The notes: a model not told the origin generated them from the letters alone. DNA of 64,000 nt from Pseudomonas sp. JUb42 (GCF_024807945.1 NZ_JANUFD010000007.1:310001-374000); one strand, 5' to 3'; shown: positions 9,399 to 18,709, counted from the first letter of the stretch. Program-made: numbers and translations.

Positions 9399-10870
9399 TA
9401 AAAGACCGAGACGTACTCGCCCAACTCAACCTGCACCGACTTGATCCGGGTGAACTGCGCCAGCGAGCTGATGCCGTTCTCACGGCCCACGCCCGATTGT
9501 TTGTAGCCGCCGACCGGCATCTTGGCGTCGGACTCGCCCCAGGCGTTGATCCAGCAAATACCGGCTTCGAGCTGATGAATCACGCGGTGCGCGCGGTTCA
9601 GGTCGCGGGTGACGATACCGGCGGCCAGGCCGAACTCGGTGTCGTTGGCGCGGCGGATCACTTCTTCTTCGGTTTCGTAGCTGAGGATGCTCATCACCGG
9701 ACCGAAGATTTCTTCGCGCACGATGGTCATGTCATCGGTGCAGTCGGTGAACACGGTCGGTGCGACGAAGGCGCCCTTGCCCAGTTCGCCTTCGCTCAGG
9801 CGTTCGCCGCCGCACAGTACGCGGGCGCCTTCTGCCTTGCCCTTGGCGATGTAGCCGAGCACGCTTTCCATATGGGCGAAGCTGACCAGCGGGCCGAAGT
9901 TGGTGTTTTCATCCTGCGGGTTGCCGACGCGTACGCGTTTGACGCGCTCGACGATCTTGGCTTCGAACGCGGCTTTCATCGAGCTGGGCACGAACACGCG
10001 AGTGCCGTTGGTGCAGACCTGACCGGAGCTGTAGAAGTTGGCCATCATCGCGGTGTCGGCGGCGCGGTCCAGATCGGCGTCGTCGAAAATGATCAGCGGC
10101 GACTTGCCGCCCAGTTCCATGGTCACGTCCTTGAGCGACGAGCTCGAGGCGCTGGCCATGACTTTCTTGCCGGTGTCGGTGCCGCCGGTGAAAGAGATTT
10201 TCTCGATGCGCGGGTGCTCGGTCAGCCAGGTGCCGACTTCGCGACCGCTGCCGGTCAGGACGTTGAACACGCCATTGGGCACGCCCGCAGCGGTGTAGAT
10301 TTCTGCCAGCTTGAGGGTGGTCAGGGACGTCACTTCGCTGGGCTTGAAGATCATCGCGTTACCGGCAGCCAGGGCCGGGGCGGATTTCCACAGGGCGATC
10401 TGGATCGGGTAGTTCCAGGCGCCGATACCGGCGACGACGCCCAGGGGCTCGCGACGGGTGTAGATGAACGATGTGGTGCGCAGGGGGATCTGCTCGCCTT
10501 CGATGGCGGGCACCAGGCCAGCGTAGTATTCCAGTACGTCGGCACCGGTGACGATATCGACATAGCGGGTTTCCGACACGGCCTTGCCGGTGTCGAGGGT
10601 TTCCAGGTCGGCCAGTTCGTCGTTGCGCTCGCGAAGGATCTCAACGGCACGACGCAGGATGCGCGAACGCTCCATGGCGGTCATGGCGGCCCAGATCTTC
10701 TGGCCCTTTTCCGCGCTTTCCACGGCACGCTCCACGTCGGCCTGGCTGGCGCGCTGTACCTCCGCGAGGACTTCACCGTTGGCCGGGTTGATGGCTTCGA
10801 AGGTCGTGCCACTGGTGGCATCGACGTAGGCGCCATCGATGTAGAGTTTTTGCAGTTCGAAACGGGCCAT
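9398..10870 (-). CDS. betB: Betaine aldehyde dehydrogenase
   Basis: NAD(P)+-dependent oxidation of betaine aldehyde to glycine betaine in the cytoplasm, the second step of osmoprotectant synthesis from choline. It is an aldehyde dehydrogenase superfamily member of 490 aa, with [15 protein letters not shown], the glutamate motif MELGGKSPL and the catalytic cysteine C286 in [12 protein letters not shown]. The start ATG has AGGA seven bases upstream. It lies 44 bp downstream of betI and upstream of betA, separated from betA by an iterated repeat. Expression is expected to follow BetI. Confidence 0.97.
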   Translation of the reverse strand: MARFELQKLYIDGAYVDATSGTTFEAINPANGEVLAEVQRASQADVERAVESAEKGQKIWAAMTAMERSRILRRAVEILRERNDELADLETLDTGKAVSETRYVDIVTGADVLEYYAGLVPAIEGEQIPLRTTSFIYTRREPLGVVAGIGAWNYPIQIALWKSAPALAAGNAMIFKPSEVTSLTTLKLAEIYTAAGVPNGVFNVLTGSGREVGTWLTEHPRIEKISFTGGTDTGKKVMASASSSSLKDVTMELGGKSPLIIFDDADLDRAADTAMMANFYSSGQVCTNGTRVFVPSSMKAAFEAKIVERVKRVRVGNPQDENTNFGPLVSFAHMESVLGYIAKGKAEGARVLCGGERLSEGELGKGAFVAPTVFTDCTDDMTIVREEIFGPVMSILSYETEEEVIRRANDTEFGLAAGIVTRDLNRAHRVIHQLEAGICWINAWGESDAKMPVGGYKQSGVGRENGISSLAQFTRIKSVQVELGEYVSVF

Positions 10871-10914
10871 AGAGTCCTCGCGAGATTCGTTGAGTTGCCG
10901 GGCGTGTCAGCGCA

Positions 10915-11508
10915 TCAGTGCAGCGCCTTGGCCAGTTGGAAATCCATATATTCGTAAGCAATCTGCTGCGCCTGCTCGGTGTCGAAGGCATCCCCCGACA
11001 GCGCGCCGCGCAGCCATAATCCGTCGATCAATGCCGCCAGCCCCCGGGCCGAGGTGCGCGCCTGTTCCAGCGGCAGCACGCGGCGGAACTGGCAGCACAG
11101 GTTGGAATACAGGCGGTGATCGTTGATCCGCTGCAACCGGTGCAATGTCGGGTGGTGCATGCTGGAAGCCCAGAAGGCCAGCCAGGTTTTCATCGCCGGG
11201 CCGTTGACCTGGCTGGCATCGAAGTTGCCCTCGATGATCACTTGCAGATGCGACCTGGGGTTGTCATCGCGCAACGCCAGGCGGCGCAGGGTGACGCCCT
11301 CACTCAGGGCGCGCATCAGGTAACTCATGGTCGCCGCGATCAGGCCGTTCTTGTCCTGAAAGTAGTGGCTGATAATGCCGTTGGAGACCCCCGCCAACCG
11401 TGCGATCAAGGCAATGCTGGCATCGCCCATGCCCACCTGGTCCACCGCGCTGAGCGTGGCCTGGATCAACTGCTGGCGACGGATGGGTTGCATTCCGACC
11501 TTGGGCAT
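10915..11508 (-). CDS. betI: Choline-responsive TetR-family repressor BetI
   Basis: A repressor of the bet genes, relieved by choline or betaine aldehyde. The N-terminal helix-turn-helix is [29 protein letters not shown] cut short here: [15 protein letters not shown] is the recognition part. Length is 197 aa, the family size. The start is ATG 11508 ([14 protein letters not shown]) with GGAGAA eight bases upstream. It is the first gene of betIBA, and a BetI-type operator lies about 70 bp upstream at 11578-11596, which points to autoregulation. Confidence 0.96.
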   Translation of the reverse strand: MPKVGMQPIRRQQLIQATLSAVDQVGMGDASIALIARLAGVSNGIISHYFQDKNGLIAATMSYLMRALSEGVTLRRLALRDDNPRSHLQVIIEGNFDASQVNGPAMKTWLAFWASSMHHPTLHRLQRINDHRLYSNLCCQFRRVLPLEQARTSARGLAALIDGLWLRGALSGDAFDTEQAQQIAYEYMDFQLAKALH

Positions 11509-11577
11509 AACGGTGTTTCTCCTTGTGTCCGGAGTCATTGCCTGGCCATTCAAGGCATTGGCCAGTCTAGGGTTTTT

Positions 11578-11596
11578 TTATTGAACGCTCAATCAA
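11578..11596 (-). promoter_or_regulatory. BetI operator
   Basis: TTATTGAACGCTCAATCAA; the reverse complement TTGATTGAGCGTTCAATAA closely resembles the BetI box I recall from E. coli. The core is a dyad ATTGA-N4-TCAAT. It sits upstream of betI in a short AT-rich stretch that is probably its promoter. Confidence 0.75.
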
Positions 11597-11707
11597 CAAA
11601 AAACCATGGACGTGACAAAAAGCAGTTAACTGCGGTTTATCCGGTCAGCATCCGGCTGACGTCTGGTGTTACGTGTTGTTCTATGTAAGCGAGCTTTGAG
11701 AGGTAAA

Positions 11708-11800
11708 TTGTGGGAGCGAATTCATTCGCGAAGGCGTTGTATCAGGCGATATAAATGCATCGAATGTACAGGCCTCTTCGCGAATGAATTCGCTCCCACA
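11708..11800. repeat. REPIN, family 1
   Basis: Standard doublet with GCGAATTCATTCGC and GCGAATGAATTCGC, in the 326 bp gap between choV and betI. After it come two partial heads (CAGAACTCGCTCCCC), suggesting older copies. No gene is seen in this gap, which is where P. aeruginosa carries betT1 as I recall. Confidence 0.92.
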
Positions 11801-11834
11801 GAACTCGCTCCCCTCTGAATTCGGTCCTACATGA

Positions 11835-13013
11835 TCAACCGTGATTCTTGCCCAGCAACGCGTGATACAGCTCGGTGTCGCCGAGGATGCCAACCACTTG
11901 ATTGCCCTCTTGCAGCACCAGCTTGTTGCCGGTCTGGTAGCGAATCTGCAACGCTTCACGCATGCCGATATTGGAGTGCACGACGGTTGGACGACGGTCC
12001 AGGCCTTCTACCGCCTGGCCCGGTGTCCAGCTTTGCAGGTCGAACTGGGTCGCGCCCTGGCGTGCGCCCTGGATGGTGTTGCCATCCTTGAGGCTCAGCC
12101 ACGAATCGCCGCCCGGATCCAGGCACAGCTCGCCGTTGACGCGGGTGCAGTTATCCACGGTGCGCATCAGGCTGCGGCCGCACAGTACGTTGAGCGGGTT
12201 GGTGTGGGCGACGAACGTACGCACGTACTCGTCGGCCGGGTTGAGGACGATTTCTTCCGGCACGCTGTACTGGATGATCCGGCCGTCTTTCATGATGGCG
12301 ATACGGCTGCCCAGCTTGAGGGCTTCGTCCAGGTCGTGGCTCACGAAAACAATGGTCTTGCTCAGCTTGGCTTGCAGGTCCAGCAGCTCGTCCTGCAGAC
12401 CCTGGCGGATCAGCGGGTCGAGGGCCGAAAACGGTTCGTCCATCAGCAGGATGTCGGCATCCATCGCCAGGGCGCGGGCCAGGCCGACGCGCTGCTGCAT
12501 GCCGCCGGACAGCTCGTCCGGCTTCTTGTTGCGCCATTGGGTCAGGCCAACCAGTTCCAGCTTCTCGTCCACCAGCTTGCGCTGTTCTTTTTCCGGACGA
12601 CCCTGCATTTCCAGGCCGAAGCTGATGTTCTCGCGAACGGTCAGCCAAGGCATCAGGGCGAACTTCTGGAACACCATGGCGATGCGCTTGGTACGCATCA
12701 GTTTCAGTTCTGCCGGGGTGCAGTGGGCGATGTCGATCTGCGCGCCTTCATGCTCGACGAACAGCTTGCCACGGCTGACGGTGTTGAGGCCGTTGATGCA
12801 GCGCAGCAGGCTGGACTTGCCCGAACCGGACAGGCCCATCAGCACGCAGATTTCGCCTTTCTCGACTTCCAGCGTGGCTTTTTCCACGCCGACGATCTGG
12901 CCGATCTGTTTCAGGATCTGCTCGCGGGTCTTGCCCTGGTCCAGCAGTTTCAGTGCTTCGCGTGGATCCTTGGAAAAGATCACATCGACGTTGTCGAATT
13001 TGATGATGCTCAT
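11835..13013 (-). CDS. choV: Choline/quaternary ammonium ABC importer, ATP-binding subunit
   Basis: The ATPase of the ChoXWV (CbcXWV in P. aeruginosa and P. syringae) importer, related to ProV/OpuA. Walker A is GLSGSGKSS, the signature is LSGGMQQRVGLARAL, Walker B is ILLMDEPFSALD, and the switch His is in FVSHDLDEA. After the ATPase, a C-terminal region of about 110 residues contains a CBS-like stretch (VVGILGDTELYHALLG) that may sense ionic strength. Length is 392 aa. The start ATG overlaps the choW stop by four bases (ATGA), showing translational coupling. Confidence 0.95.
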   Translation of the reverse strand: MSIIKFDNVDVIFSKDPREALKLLDQGKTREQILKQIGQIVGVEKATLEVEKGEICVLMGLSGSGKSSLLRCINGLNTVSRGKLFVEHEGAQIDIAHCTPAELKLMRTKRIAMVFQKFALMPWLTVRENISFGLEMQGRPEKEQRKLVDEKLELVGLTQWRNKKPDELSGGMQQRVGLARALAMDADILLMDEPFSALDPLIRQGLQDELLDLQAKLSKTIVFVSHDLDEALKLGSRIAIMKDGRIIQYSVPEEIVLNPADEYVRTFVAHTNPLNVLCGRSLMRTVDNCTRVNGELCLDPGGDSWLSLKDGNTIQGARQGATQFDLQSWTPGQAVEGLDRRPTVVHSNIGMREALQIRYQTGNKLVLQEGNQVVGILGDTELYHALLGKNHG

Positions 13014-13855
13014 GCGTCAGACCTCACCTTTGCGTCAGGTTGCTTGCAGATTCGGTCGAGCATGATTGCCAGCAATACGATCGCCAGGCCGGCTTCGAAG
13101 CCCAGGGCGATATCAGCGGTGTTCAATGCGTTGACCACGGGTTTGCCCAGACCGTCAGCGCCTACCAGTGCCGCAATAACCACCATCGACAGCGACAGCA
13201 TGATGCATTGGGTGATACCGGCAGCGATGCTCGGCATGGCGTACGGCAGCTCGATGCGGGTCAGCAACTGGCGGCGCGAGGAGCCAAAGGCTTTACCGGC
13301 GTCGAGCAGTTCATGGGGCACATCGCGGATGCCCAGGTAGGTCAGGCGGATCGGCGCGGCGATGGCGAACACCACCGTGGAGATCAGGCCGGGTACCACA
13401 CCCAGACCGAACAGGGTCAGGGTCGGGATCAGGTAAACGAAGGTAGGAACGGTCTGCATCAGGTCGAGGACCGGACGCATCGCCGTGTAGAACATCGGCT
13501 TGTGTGCGGCGACGATGCCCAATGGCACGCCGATCACTACACAGACCAGGGTCGCGAACAGCACTTGGGCCAGGGTCTCCATGGTTTCTTGCCAGTACCC
13601 CAGGTTGAGGATCAGCAGAAACGAAATGACGACAAAGGCGGTCAGGCCCCACTTGCGTTGAATGTAATGAGCCAGCAGTGCGATCAAGCCAATCAATACC
13701 AGCGGATTGAACCAGGTCAGGGCAAACGTCAGGCCGTGGATCATCGCTTCCAGGGTGGAGGCGATTGCGTCGAAGTAGTTGGCGCCGTGCCGCGTCAACC
13801 ATTCGACGAAGGCGGCGATGTACTGCCCCAGGGGGAGTTTGTGATCAGTCAGCAT
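13010..13855 (-). CDS. choW: Choline/quaternary ammonium ABC importer, permease subunit
   Basis: The inner-membrane permease of ChoXWV, ProW type, with about six to seven hydrophobic segments. The cytoplasmic coupling loop resembles the EAA motif (ELLDAGKAFGSSRRQLL). The start is set at ATG 13855 (MLTDHKLPLGQY), which agrees with family N-termini; an ATG six codons upstream is also possible and neither has a strong ribosome site. Length is 281 aa. It is flanked by choX (67 bp gap) and choV (4 bp overlap). Confidence 0.94.
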   Translation of the reverse strand: MLTDHKLPLGQYIAAFVEWLTRHGANYFDAIASTLEAMIHGLTFALTWFNPLVLIGLIALLAHYIQRKWGLTAFVVISFLLILNLGYWQETMETLAQVLFATLVCVVIGVPLGIVAAHKPMFYTAMRPVLDLMQTVPTFVYLIPTLTLFGLGVVPGLISTVVFAIAAPIRLTYLGIRDVPHELLDAGKAFGSSRRQLLTRIELPYAMPSIAAGITQCIMLSLSMVVIAALVGADGLGKPVVNALNTADIALGFEAGLAIVLLAIMLDRICKQPDAKVRSDA

Positions 13856-13922
13856 GGTATCGATTGTCCACATACGGGAGAAAATTAGGACTGCAGGCGG
13901 GCGCACCCGCCTGTCATCCGGA

Positions 13923-14867
13923 TTACTTCAGTTTGGCTTCGACAGCCTCCAGACCAGGCTTGCCGTCGATGGTGGTAACGCCGGCCAGCCAGGTTTTCAG
14001 CGTGTTCGGGTTCTGCTTGAGCCAGGCTTTGGCGGCAGCTTCAGGCTTCATCTTGTCGTCCAGGATGTTGCCCATCAGCGAGCTTTCCATGTCGACGTTG
14101 AATTCCAGGTTTTTCAACAGTTGACCGACGTTGCTGCATTCGGTGGTGTAACCCTTGCGGGTGTTGGTCGCCACGGTCGCGGCGCCAAAATCGGCCCCGA
14201 AGAAGTCATCGCCGCCAGTCAGGTATTGAATCTTGAAGCGCTTGTTCATCGGGTGTGGTGCCCAGCCGAGGAAGACCACGTCGGTGTCGCGTTTGGAGGC
14301 GCGATCAACCTGGGACAGCATGCCCGCTTCGCTGGACTCGACGACCTTGAAGCCGGCGTCTTTGAGGCCGAAGGCGTTCTTGTCGATCATGCTCTGGATC
14401 AGGCGGTTGCCGTCGTTGCCCGGCTCGATGCCGTAGATCTTGCCGTCCAGTTCCTTCTTGAACTTGGCGATATCGGCAAAGTCATGCAGGCCTTTGTCGT
14501 ACAGCGCCTGTGGCACTGCGAGGGTGTATTTGGCGCCCGTCAGGTTGGTACGCACGGTTTCCACGGTGCCGGCATCACGGTAAGCCTTGATGTCGTTTTC
14601 CATGGTCGGCATCCAGTTCCCCAGGAACACGTCCATGTTCTTGCCGTCGGCGAGGGACTTGTAGGTCACCGGCACGGAAATCATGGTGGTCTTGGTTTTG
14701 TAGCCGAGCGATTCAAGGACCACGCTGGTCACTGCGGTAGTGGCCGTGATGTCAGTCCAGCCGACATCGGAAAAGTTAACGGTGCTGCACTGCGCCGGTT
14801 CGGCGGCCTGTGCCAGGACTGGCAGGCTGAGGGCTACGGCCAGCAGCAGTGATTGGGAACCTTTCAT
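13923..14867 (-). CDS. choX: Choline/quaternary ammonium ABC importer, periplasmic binding protein
   Basis: The periplasmic substrate-binding protein of the importer, OpuAC-like family. A signal peptide is visible (MKGSQSLLLAVALSLPVLAQA, shown to residue 20-21, cleavage probably after AQA). Aromatic residues of the kind that cage the trimethylammonium group occur in NFSDVGWTD and FLGWAPHPM. The start is ATG 14867 with GGAG about ten bases upstream. Length is 314 aa. It is the first gene of choXWV; the region upstream, shared with sdaB, holds two direct-repeat arrangements that could bind GbdR. The exact ligand (choline, betaine or carnitine) cannot be fixed from sequence. Confidence 0.94.
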   Translation of the reverse strand: MKGSQSLLLAVALSLPVLAQAAEPAQCSTVNFSDVGWTDITATTAVTSVVLESLGYKTKTTMISVPVTYKSLADGKNMDVFLGNWMPTMENDIKAYRDAGTVETVRTNLTGAKYTLAVPQALYDKGLHDFADIAKFKKELDGKIYGIEPGNDGNRLIQSMIDKNAFGLKDAGFKVVESSEAGMLSQVDRASKRDTDVVFLGWAPHPMNKRFKIQYLTGGDDFFGADFGAATVATNTRKGYTTECSNVGQLLKNLEFNVDMESSLMGNILDDKMKPEAAAKAWLKQNPNTLKTWLAGVTTIDGKPGLEAVEAKLK

Positions 14868-14932
14868 GGGTGGTGGACTCCTGTGGTGTTTTCTTCTCGT
14901 CATCAGCGCAGATGGCTGTGGCGGTTCTAGGT

Positions 14933-14952
14933 GTGGCAGCTAAGTGGCGACA
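14933..14952. promoter_or_regulatory. Direct repeat GTGGCAGC / GTGGCGAC, possible activator site upstream of choX
   Basis: Two GTGGC half-sites start 11 bp apart (14933 and 14944), one helical turn, 66 bp upstream of the choX start. Spaced direct half-sites are typical of AraC-type activators, and gbdR is nearby. The assignment to GbdR is a guess. Confidence 0.35.
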
Positions 14953-15032
14953 CTTTTTCACGACAGCTCTATCACTGCGCCGGCGATCGAGTCGGACCGA
15001 TCATGTAACAGGGAAAATCAAACGCCTACAGG

Positions 15033-15069
15033 GGGGGTCGTAACCAGTACACAGGGGGTCGTATCCAGT
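15033..15069. promoter_or_regulatory. Tandem 16-bp direct repeat with 21-bp period between choX and sdaB
   Basis: GGGGGTCGTAACCAGT at 15033 and GGGGGTCGTATCCAGT at 15054 differ at one base and are exactly 21 bp apart, two helical turns. They lie 166 bp upstream of choX and about 280 bp upstream of sdaB, in the 479 bp divergent region, which has no gene. Such spacing suits a dimer of an AraC-family regulator on one face of the helix. Nothing else was seen between 15070 and 15346. Confidence 0.5.
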
Positions 15070-15346
15070 GTTGGTGACGTCGCTTACAGATTTTTTCTCC
15101 GGGGCAAGGCTGGTTTTCCAGCGCCTTTGAGTCGAAAAGCGGCCCCCGCCTGTCGTAAACCGCTATGGCTTGACGCTCCCTGTCACGGGCGACGTTGCTG
15201 GGCATGAGTGAGTCGGTGTGAGACGTTGTGACGCAGGGCAAAAGCCCGATGATGCGGCCATTCCGACGGACGCGAGGCTCAGCGTAGCAGCTCCGTCGCC
15301 GGCTGCTTTGCGCGCCGGGAGTTCCGACCACAGAGGTTCATCAGCA

Positions 15347-16723
15347 ATGGCTATCAGCGTTTTCGACCTGTTCAAGATCGGCATCGGCCCCTCCAGCTCG
15401 CACACCGTTGGACCCATGCGCGCCGCCGCGCTGTTCGTCCAGGGCCTGCGTGACAGCGGGCGACTGGCATCGGTACGACGGATCGAAGTGCGCCTGTATG
15501 GTTCGCTGTCGGCCACCGGCGTCGGTCACGGCAGCGACAGCGCAGTGATCATGGGCCTGATGGGGGAGTGGCCGGATGCCATCGACCCATCGCAGATCGG
15601 CCTGCGCATCGCCACCCTGCGTGAAACCGACACCTTGCTGCTCGACAACCGCCTGCCGATTCCTTTTGTCTGGCAGCGCGACATGTTGCTGCTCGACGAG
15701 AACCTGCCATTCCACCCCAACGCCATGACCCTGATTGCCGAAGGCGAGGGCGGTGAAGTGCATCGCGACACTTATTACTCGGTGGGCGGCGGTTTCGTCG
15801 TCGATGAAGCCCAGGCCGCCAGCGGTGTACTGGACATGGACACCACCGTGCTGCCTTACGACTTCTCCAGCGCCGAAGAGCTCCTGCGCCTGTGCCAGCA
15901 ACATGGCCTGCGCGTGTCGGAACTGATGATGGCCAACGAGAAGGTGTGGCGTAGCGAAGATGAAATTCGCAGCGGCCTGATGAAGCTCTGGCATGCGATG
16001 CAGGATTGCGTCGAGCAAGGCCTCAAGCATGAAGGCATTTTGCCCGGTGGCCTAAACGTCCGTCGCCGTGCCGCCAAGCTGCACCGCAGCCTGCAGGAAC
16101 TGAACAAACCCAACGTGATCGGCTCGACCCTCAGTGCCATGGAGTGGGTCAACCTGTTCGCCCTGGCGGTCAACGAAGAAAACGCCGCCGGCGGGCGCAT
16201 GGTCACCGCGCCAACCAATGGCGCGGCCGGGATTATCCCGGCAGTGCTGCATTACTTCGTCAAATTCAGCGATGAAGTCAGCGAAGCCAATGTGGTCGAC
16301 TACTTCCTCGCTGCGGCGGCGGTGGGCATCCTGTGCAAGAAGAACGCGTCCATCTCCGGTGCCGAAGTCGGCTGCCAGGGTGAAGTCGGTTCGGCTTGCG
16401 CCATGGCGGCAGCCGGTTTGGCCGATATCCTCGGTGCGACCCCTGAGCAACTGTGTAACGCTGCGGAAATTGGTCTGGAACACAACTTGGGCCTGACCTG
16501 CGACCCGGTCGGTGGTCTGGTGCAGGTGCCGTGCATCGAGCGTAACGCCATCGCCGCAGTCAAGGCGATCAACGCCGCGCAGATGGCCCTGCGCGGCGAC
16601 GGCCAGCACTTTATCTCCCTGGACCGTGTGATCCGCACCATGCGCGATACCGGCGCCGACATGCACGATAAGTACAAAGAGACATCACGGGGTGGCTTGG
16701 CGGTCAGTGCGGTGGAGTGCTGA
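15347..16723 (+). CDS. sdaB: L-serine ammonia-lyase (serine dehydratase), single-chain iron-sulfur type
   Basis: Deaminates L-serine to pyruvate and ammonia. The N-terminal [20 protein letters not shown] is the family hallmark, and SSSHTVGPM binds substrate. Cysteines for the [4Fe-4S] cluster are in the C-terminal half ([16 protein letters not shown] and [19 protein letters not shown]). Length is 458 aa, typical for the fused-domain type. The start is ATG 15347 with AGAGG upstream; the frame is open to 15218, but those residues are not conserved in type. Placed between choX and gbdR, it fits as the last step of betaine breakdown (betaine, dimethylglycine, sarcosine, glycine, serine, pyruvate). 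Confidence 0.95.
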   Translation: MAISVFDLFKIGIGPSSSHTVGPMRAAALFVQGLRDSGRLASVRRIEVRLYGSLSATGVGHGSDSAVIMGLMGEWPDAIDPSQIGLRIATLRETDTLLLDNRLPIPFVWQRDMLLLDENLPFHPNAMTLIAEGEGGEVHRDTYYSVGGGFVVDEAQAASGVLDMDTTVLPYDFSSAEELLRLCQQHGLRVSELMMANEKVWRSEDEIRSGLMKLWHAMQDCVEQGLKHEGILPGGLNVRRRAAKLHRSLQELNKPNVIGSTLSAMEWVNLFALAVNEENAAGGRMVTAPTNGAAGIIPAVLHYFVKFSDEVSEANVVDYFLAAAAVGILCKKNASISGAEVGCQGEVGSACAMAAAGLADILGATPEQLCNAAEIGLEHNLGLTCDPVGGLVQVPCIERNAIAAVKAINAAQMALRGDGQHFISLDRVIRTMRDTGADMHDKYKETSRGGLAVSAVEC

Positions 16724-16741
16724 TCGTTTGTAGATAAATTC

Positions 16742-16833
16742 AGTGGGAGCGAATTCATTCGCGAAGAGGCCAGTGCATTCGACGCTAATCTGTTGCCTGA
16801 ACTTGCGCCTTCGCGAATGAATTCGCTCCCACA
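16742..16833. repeat. REPIN, family 1
   Basis: A standard doublet 18 bases after the sdaB stop, with both arms of the GCGAAT/ATTCGC type. The rest of the 527 bp sdaB-gbdR gap (16834-17250) holds no gene; it contains the probable gbdR promoter region and a perfect dyad at 17126. Confidence 0.92.
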
Positions 16834-17125
16834 ATTCGCGACCACAAGTTGAGCGCTCCGTCTTCGAACACCGTTGTATCCGCCCGCCACCTTTTGGCGC
16901 GCTTTACGTAATGTCACAGTGAAATCAGCGGTCTCGCCTGACGCCGCTCGTCACCCGTGAAGTGCAGTGACACTCCCTTTCGAGTCGCTGCCCGGCGCGT
17001 CACCCGAGTGCTACCGAAGTGCTCACCCCACAAGCATTTACACGGCTTGTAAATCCCATAGGTCGCTAATGATTGCATCTGGTCGCAGCTGACTAGACGC
17101 ATCGCGACGTCGTTTTCAGGGTTTA

Positions 17126-17141
17126 TTGAATGCACATTCAA
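17126..17141. promoter_or_regulatory. Perfect 16-bp palindrome upstream of gbdR
   Basis: TTGAATGCACATTCAA, arms TTGAATG and CATTCAA around CA, centred about 117 bp upstream of the gbdR start. Its left flank resembles the BetI operator, but the half-site spacing differs, so it is probably another regulator's site. Confidence 0.45.
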
Positions 17142-17250
17142 GTTTAGGCACGACAATTGCGATGCATTGTGTAAAGCCCTGTTACGAGAAGGGCAATAAA
17201 ACAAGAGCCCAGCCTGGGGCCTACAACCGCTTTGTGTGAGGAGATACGTG

Positions 17251-18357
17251 ATGACTTCGTTCAATGCAGGGGCTCAACAGCCTCAGAACCGCGCACCACA
17301 ATCCATCGGCTTCCTGCTGCTGGATAACTTCACGCTGATCTCCCTCGCATCGGCGGTCGAACCTCTGCGTATGGCCAACCAGTTGTCGGGCCGTGAGCTG
17401 TATCGCTGGACCACCCTGAGCGTGGACGGCGGGCAAGTCTGGGCCAGCGACGGCCTGCAGATCACCCCTGACGCCTCGATGCACAAGGCGCCGGCTCTGG
17501 ACACCGTGATCGTCTGTGGCGGTGTCGGCATTCAGCGCACTGTTACCCGCGAACACGTCAGCTGGCTGCAAAGCCAGGCGCGTCAGTCCCGTCGTCTGGG
17601 TGCCGTGTGCACCGGTAGTTGGGCGCTGGCCTGTGCCGGCCTGCTCGACGGCTTCGATTGCAGCGTGCACTGGGAATGCCTGGCGTCGATGCAGGAAGCC
17701 TTCCCGCGTGTGGCCATGAGCACCCGTCTGTTCACCCTGGACCGTAACCGCTTCACCAGCTCCGGCGGCACCGCGCCGCTGGACATGATGCTGCACCTGA
17801 TCAGCCGCGATCACGGTCGCGAACTGTCGGCTGCGATCTCCGAGATGTTCGTCTACGAGCGTATTCGTAACGAACAGGATCACCAGCGCGTGCCGCTCAA
17901 GCACATGCTCGGCACCAACCAGCCGAAGCTGCAGGAAATCGTGGCGCTGATGGAAGCCAACCTGGAAGAACCGATCGACCTCGATGAACTGGCGGTGTAC
18001 GTCGCCGTCTCGCGTCGTCAGCTCGAACGCCTGTTCCAGAAATACCTGCACTGCTCGCCGTCGCGCTACTACCTCAAGCTGCGCCTGATCCGTGCACGGC
18101 AGTTGCTCAAGCAAACGCCGATGTCGATCATCGAAGTGGCTTCGGTCTGCGGCTTCGTCTCCACGCCGCACTTCTCCAAGTGCTACCGCGAATACTTCGG
18201 CATTCCACCGCGTGACGAGCGCGTAGGTTCCAACACCACCCAACAGGTGGCGATGATGCCGATTCCGCAAGCCATGGTTCTGGCGCCGCTGTCCGGGCCG
18301 ATGTCGGCGCTGAGTCAGGCGCGCAATGAGTCGACGTTTGCGAGTGTGCGGTTGTAA
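17251..18357 (+). CDS. gbdR: AraC-family transcriptional activator GbdR
   Basis: Activates choline, glycine betaine and dimethylglycine catabolism genes in response to betaine and dimethylglycine. The N-terminal half is a class I glutamine amidotransferase (DJ-1/PfpI-like) domain (SIGFLLLDNFTLISLASAVEPL cut short: FLLLDNFTL, then GAVCTGSWALACAGLLDG). The C-terminal 100 residues form the AraC double helix-turn-helix (LDELAVYVAVSRRQLERLF and IIEVASVCGFVSTPHFSKC, split here by loops). The start is ATG 17251 with GGAG nine bases upstream. Length is 368 aa, as in P. aeruginosa. It is transcribed alone, next to the genes it is expected to control. Confidence 0.95.
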   Translation: MTSFNAGAQQPQNRAPQSIGFLLLDNFTLISLASAVEPLRMANQLSGRELYRWTTLSVDGGQVWASDGLQITPDASMHKAPALDTVIVCGGVGIQRTVTREHVSWLQSQARQSRRLGAVCTGSWALACAGLLDGFDCSVHWECLASMQEAFPRVAMSTRLFTLDRNRFTSSGGTAPLDMMLHLISRDHGRELSAAISEMFVYERIRNEQDHQRVPLKHMLGTNQPKLQEIVALMEANLEEPIDLDELAVYVAVSRRQLERLFQKYLHCSPSRYYLKLRLIRARQLLKQTPMSIIEVASVCGFVSTPHFSKCYREYFGIPPRDERVGSNTTQQVAMMPIPQAMVLAPLSGPMSALSQARNESTFASVRL

Positions 18358-18378
18358 GAAGGGCGAGTTAATGATTGC

Positions 18379-18400
18379 GGGAGCAGATGGATCTGCTCCC
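18379..18400. terminator. Perfect hairpin between convergent genes, possible bidirectional terminator
   Basis: GGGAGCAGAT-GG-ATCTGCTCCC, 10 bp arms with a 2-base loop, 22 bp after the gbdR stop and facing the small reverse-strand gene. It lacks a T-run. Its head GCGGGAGCAGAT is like a single degenerate REP unit. Confidence 0.45.
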
Positions 18401-18448
18401 GGCTATCCGTGTGCCTCCTGATAGATAAGGGAGCAGCGGAGCTCTGGA

Positions 18449-18709
18449 TCAGCCATGCTGCTGTTTGTAATGCGCCAAAGCCGGCAACAACTCCTTATCA
18501 ATCGCCTGGCGCACCGCCGGCAGGATCGTCGCGCTGCCGGTCAGCAACTGCTCGACCATACGCCGCAGCGCCGTGGCGCGGTCCGCGGTCAGGCCGCAAA
18601 CGGCCTGGGCGCAAGCCTGTTCAGCGGTGGCGCCGGACGGCATTTCGAAGCCAATGGAGCGCAGCTGGCTGATCAAGTCTTCCTGGTCAATCAAATCCAC
18701 ATGCATCAT
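18449..18709 (-). CDS. Conserved hypothetical small protein
   Basis: An 86-residue soluble protein with no signal peptide or membrane segment; I do not recognise a named domain. It is acidic at the N-terminus (VDLIDQEDLISQLRSIGF) and mostly helical in appearance, with CAQAVCGLTADRATALRRMVEQLL in the middle, shown only in part (VCGLTADRATALRRM). The start is ATG 18709, with AAAGGA upstream, followed by a second ATG. It stands alone, convergent with gbdR. I recall a similar small gene following gbdR in other pseudomonads. Coding is supported by the ribosome site and codon pattern, but function is unknown. Confidence 0.7.
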   Translation of the reverse strand: MMHVDLIDQEDLISQLRSIGFEMPSGATAEQACAQAVCGLTADRATALRRMVEQLLTGSATILPAVRQAIDKELLPALAHYKQQHG

